Source: Devosia equisanguinis
Lineage (GTDB): Bacteria; Pseudomonadota; Alphaproteobacteria; Rhizobiales; Hyphomicrobiaceae
DNA: 7,093 bases
Direction of reading: 5' to 3'
NCBI GenBank assembly: GCA_945901835.1
Contig: CAMDMH010000153.1
Span: 1 to 7,093 of the forward strand
Within the stretch, counting starts at the first letter, position 1; every line of letters begins with the position of its first letter. Under the pieces are notes generated by a model that had not been told where the DNA came from, searched no databases, and was given only the letters and a program-made list of their open reading frames with translations. Shown here in pieces: positions 6,182-7,093 of the stretch. Both the position numbers and the translations under genes were made by a program.

Positions 6182-6937
6182 ATGAATCTCCACGGAATCG
6201 ACGTCGACGTCGTGCGTAGGGGCAAGGGGCAGCCTCTCCTGATGCTGCACGGCGGCGGCGGACCGTTCGCTGCCATGCCGTTCGCGGCAAAGCTCGCGGA
6301 ACGGTTCGAGATCATTGCGCCCACCCACCCCGGATTCGGGGGGAGCCGGATACCCGACAGCTTCACGCGCGTCGACGATCTCGCCTTTCTCTATCTGGAT
6401 CTGCTCGACGCGCTCGACCTGAAGGACGTCGTTCTGCTGGGCGTTTCGATGGGCGGTTGGACGGCCGCCGAGATGGTCGTGATGAACGCACAGCGGCTGT
6501 CGAAGCTCATCCTCGTCGATTCCGTCGGCGTGAAGGTCGGCGGCCGCGAGGATCGTGACATCGCAGACGTGTTCGGTTTGCCGAGCGAGACACTGAGCAA
6601 GCTGATGTGGCACGATCCGGCGAAGGCGCCCGACATCTCGAAGCTCACGGACGAGCAACTGACAACGGTTGCAGCCAACCGAATGGCGCTCGGCGTCTAC
6701 ACGTGGGAGCCTTACATGCACAACCCGAAGCTGCCGCAGCGGCTGCACCGGGTCAGGATACCGACGCACTTCATCTGGGGAGCCAGCGACGGGGTCGTCA
6801 CCGCCGATTACGGTGCCAAGTTCTGCGCCATGATCAAGGGCGCAACGATGACCGTGATCGAGAAGGCCGGGCATTCCCCACAATCTGAGCAGCCCGATGC
6901 GTTCGTGGACGCCGTGATCAAGTTCGCCGCCAAGTAA
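6182..6937 (+). CDS. Alpha/beta hydrolase, third in the window
   Basis: A compact 251-residue cytosolic alpha/beta hydrolase, distinct from the tandem pair. The oxyanion-hole region HGGGGP is at residues 23-28, 'PTHPGFGGS' at 47-55, and the nucleophile elbow GVSMGG at 87-92 with Ser89. The acid Asp203 is in 'WGASDGVV' and His231 in 'AGHSPQSEQPDAF', so the catalytic triad looks complete. The short cap (about 118-185) is typical of small esterase, C-C hydrolase or amidohydrolase-like members. ATG 6182 has a purine-rich GAGGGA close by (6174-6179). The next gene, a flavin monooxygenase, begins 14 bases after the stop, so the two are almost certainly co-transcribed. A hydrolase paired with a luciferase-like oxygenase recalls ring-opening systems such as RutA/RutD in pyrimidine breakdown, an analogy rather than an identification. 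Confidence 0.93.
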   Translation: MNLHGIDVDVVRRGKGQPLLMLHGGGGPFAAMPFAAKLAERFEIIAPTHPGFGGSRIPDSFTRVDDLAFLYLDLLDALDLKDVVLLGVSMGGWTAAEMVVMNAQRLSKLILVDSVGVKVGGREDRDIADVFGLPSETLSKLMWHDPAKAPDISKLTDEQLTTVAANRMALGVYTWEPYMHNPKLPQRLHRVRIPTHFIWGASDGVVTADYGAKFCAMIKGATMTVIEKAGHSPQSEQPDAFVDAVIKFAAK

Positions 6938-6951
6938 AGGAAGCAAAGCAA

Positions 6952-7093
6952 ATGAAGACCTGGTGGTTCACCGAAGACTGCTACCCGAACCTGCCGGAGT
7001 CGAGCAACTATCGCTCGATCCGTGTCGACCTGCCCAACAAGCATTGCGATCCAGACACCGCTCACGAGCTCTATAATCGCTATCTCGATCTGT
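6952..7093 (+). CDS. Luciferase-like flavin monooxygenase, N-terminal part
   Basis: The first 47 codons of a gene that runs off the right edge. The start reads MKTWWFTEDCYPNLPESSNY, followed by 'RSIRVDLPNKHCDPDTAHELYNRY' (21-44, discontinuous features: the 'LPN', 'CDP' and 'LYNRYLDL' signatures). This resembles the N-terminus of the flavin-dependent, bacterial-luciferase-like (LLM class) oxygenases found in catabolic clusters, which use reduced flavin and oxygen. AGGAAG (6938-6943) lies 8 bases before the ATG. It follows the third hydrolase by 14 bases. With most of the domain missing from the window, the flavin site and substrate class cannot be judged, and the call rests on the N-terminal pattern alone. 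Confidence 0.78.
   Translation, partial: MKTWWFTEDCYPNLPESSNYRSIRVDLPNKHCDPDTAHELYNRYLDL

Noticed and set aside
1..7093. CRISPR array, tRNA, rRNA or riboswitch
   Set aside because: I saw no regularly spaced repeats, no tRNA-like cloverleaf and no known riboswitch core.

Overview
The window is GC-rich bacterial DNA and looks like part of an accessory catabolic cluster from a proteobacterium. An alphaproteobacterium of the Hyphomicrobiales/Bradyrhizobium kind is my best guess and a Burkholderiales member is possible. This rests on an IS5/IS427-type transposase relic of a kind common in rhizobia and relatives, on a Bug/TctC binding protein with the 'ENRPGGDG' motif, and on codon use biased to G/C at third positions. 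The assignment is inference, because the window has no rRNA, tRNA or housekeeping marker.

Layout. Bases 1-427 hold nothing I recognise. Bases 428-1150 (minus strand) are a decayed IS5-family transposase with a -1 frameshift at an A7 run, a second frameshift, two in-frame stop codons and an apparent internal deletion. Next, a short leader with a possible promoter and an overlapping 13-bp palindrome precedes a plus-strand gene run: two tandem paralogous alpha/beta hydrolases (1315-2214 and 2204-3178, overlapping by 11 bases), a small cupin resembling three-histidine metal enzymes (3310-3873), and a 4,5-dihydroxyphthalate decarboxylase-like protein without a signal peptide (3935-4912). A strong hairpin lies between the end of this run and a convergent minus-strand gene for a secreted Bug/TctC-type solute-binding protein (4983-5954). 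Across a 227-base divergent intergenic region, a second plus-strand unit begins with a third alpha/beta hydrolase (6182-6937), followed 14 bases later by the start of a luciferase-like flavin monooxygenase that runs off the right edge (6952 onward).

How the parts may work together. Periplasmic capture of a carboxylated organic compound (Bug protein), flavin- and metal-dependent oxidation (luciferase-like oxygenase, cupin), hydrolysis of C-C, ester or amide bonds (three hydrolases) and decarboxylation (dihydroxyphthalate decarboxylase-like) would form a coherent route for breaking down an aromatic or heterocyclic carboxylate. The families are well supported. The substrate, the order of reactions and the unity of the pathway are inference. 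No regulator and no TctA/TctB membrane component are in the window.
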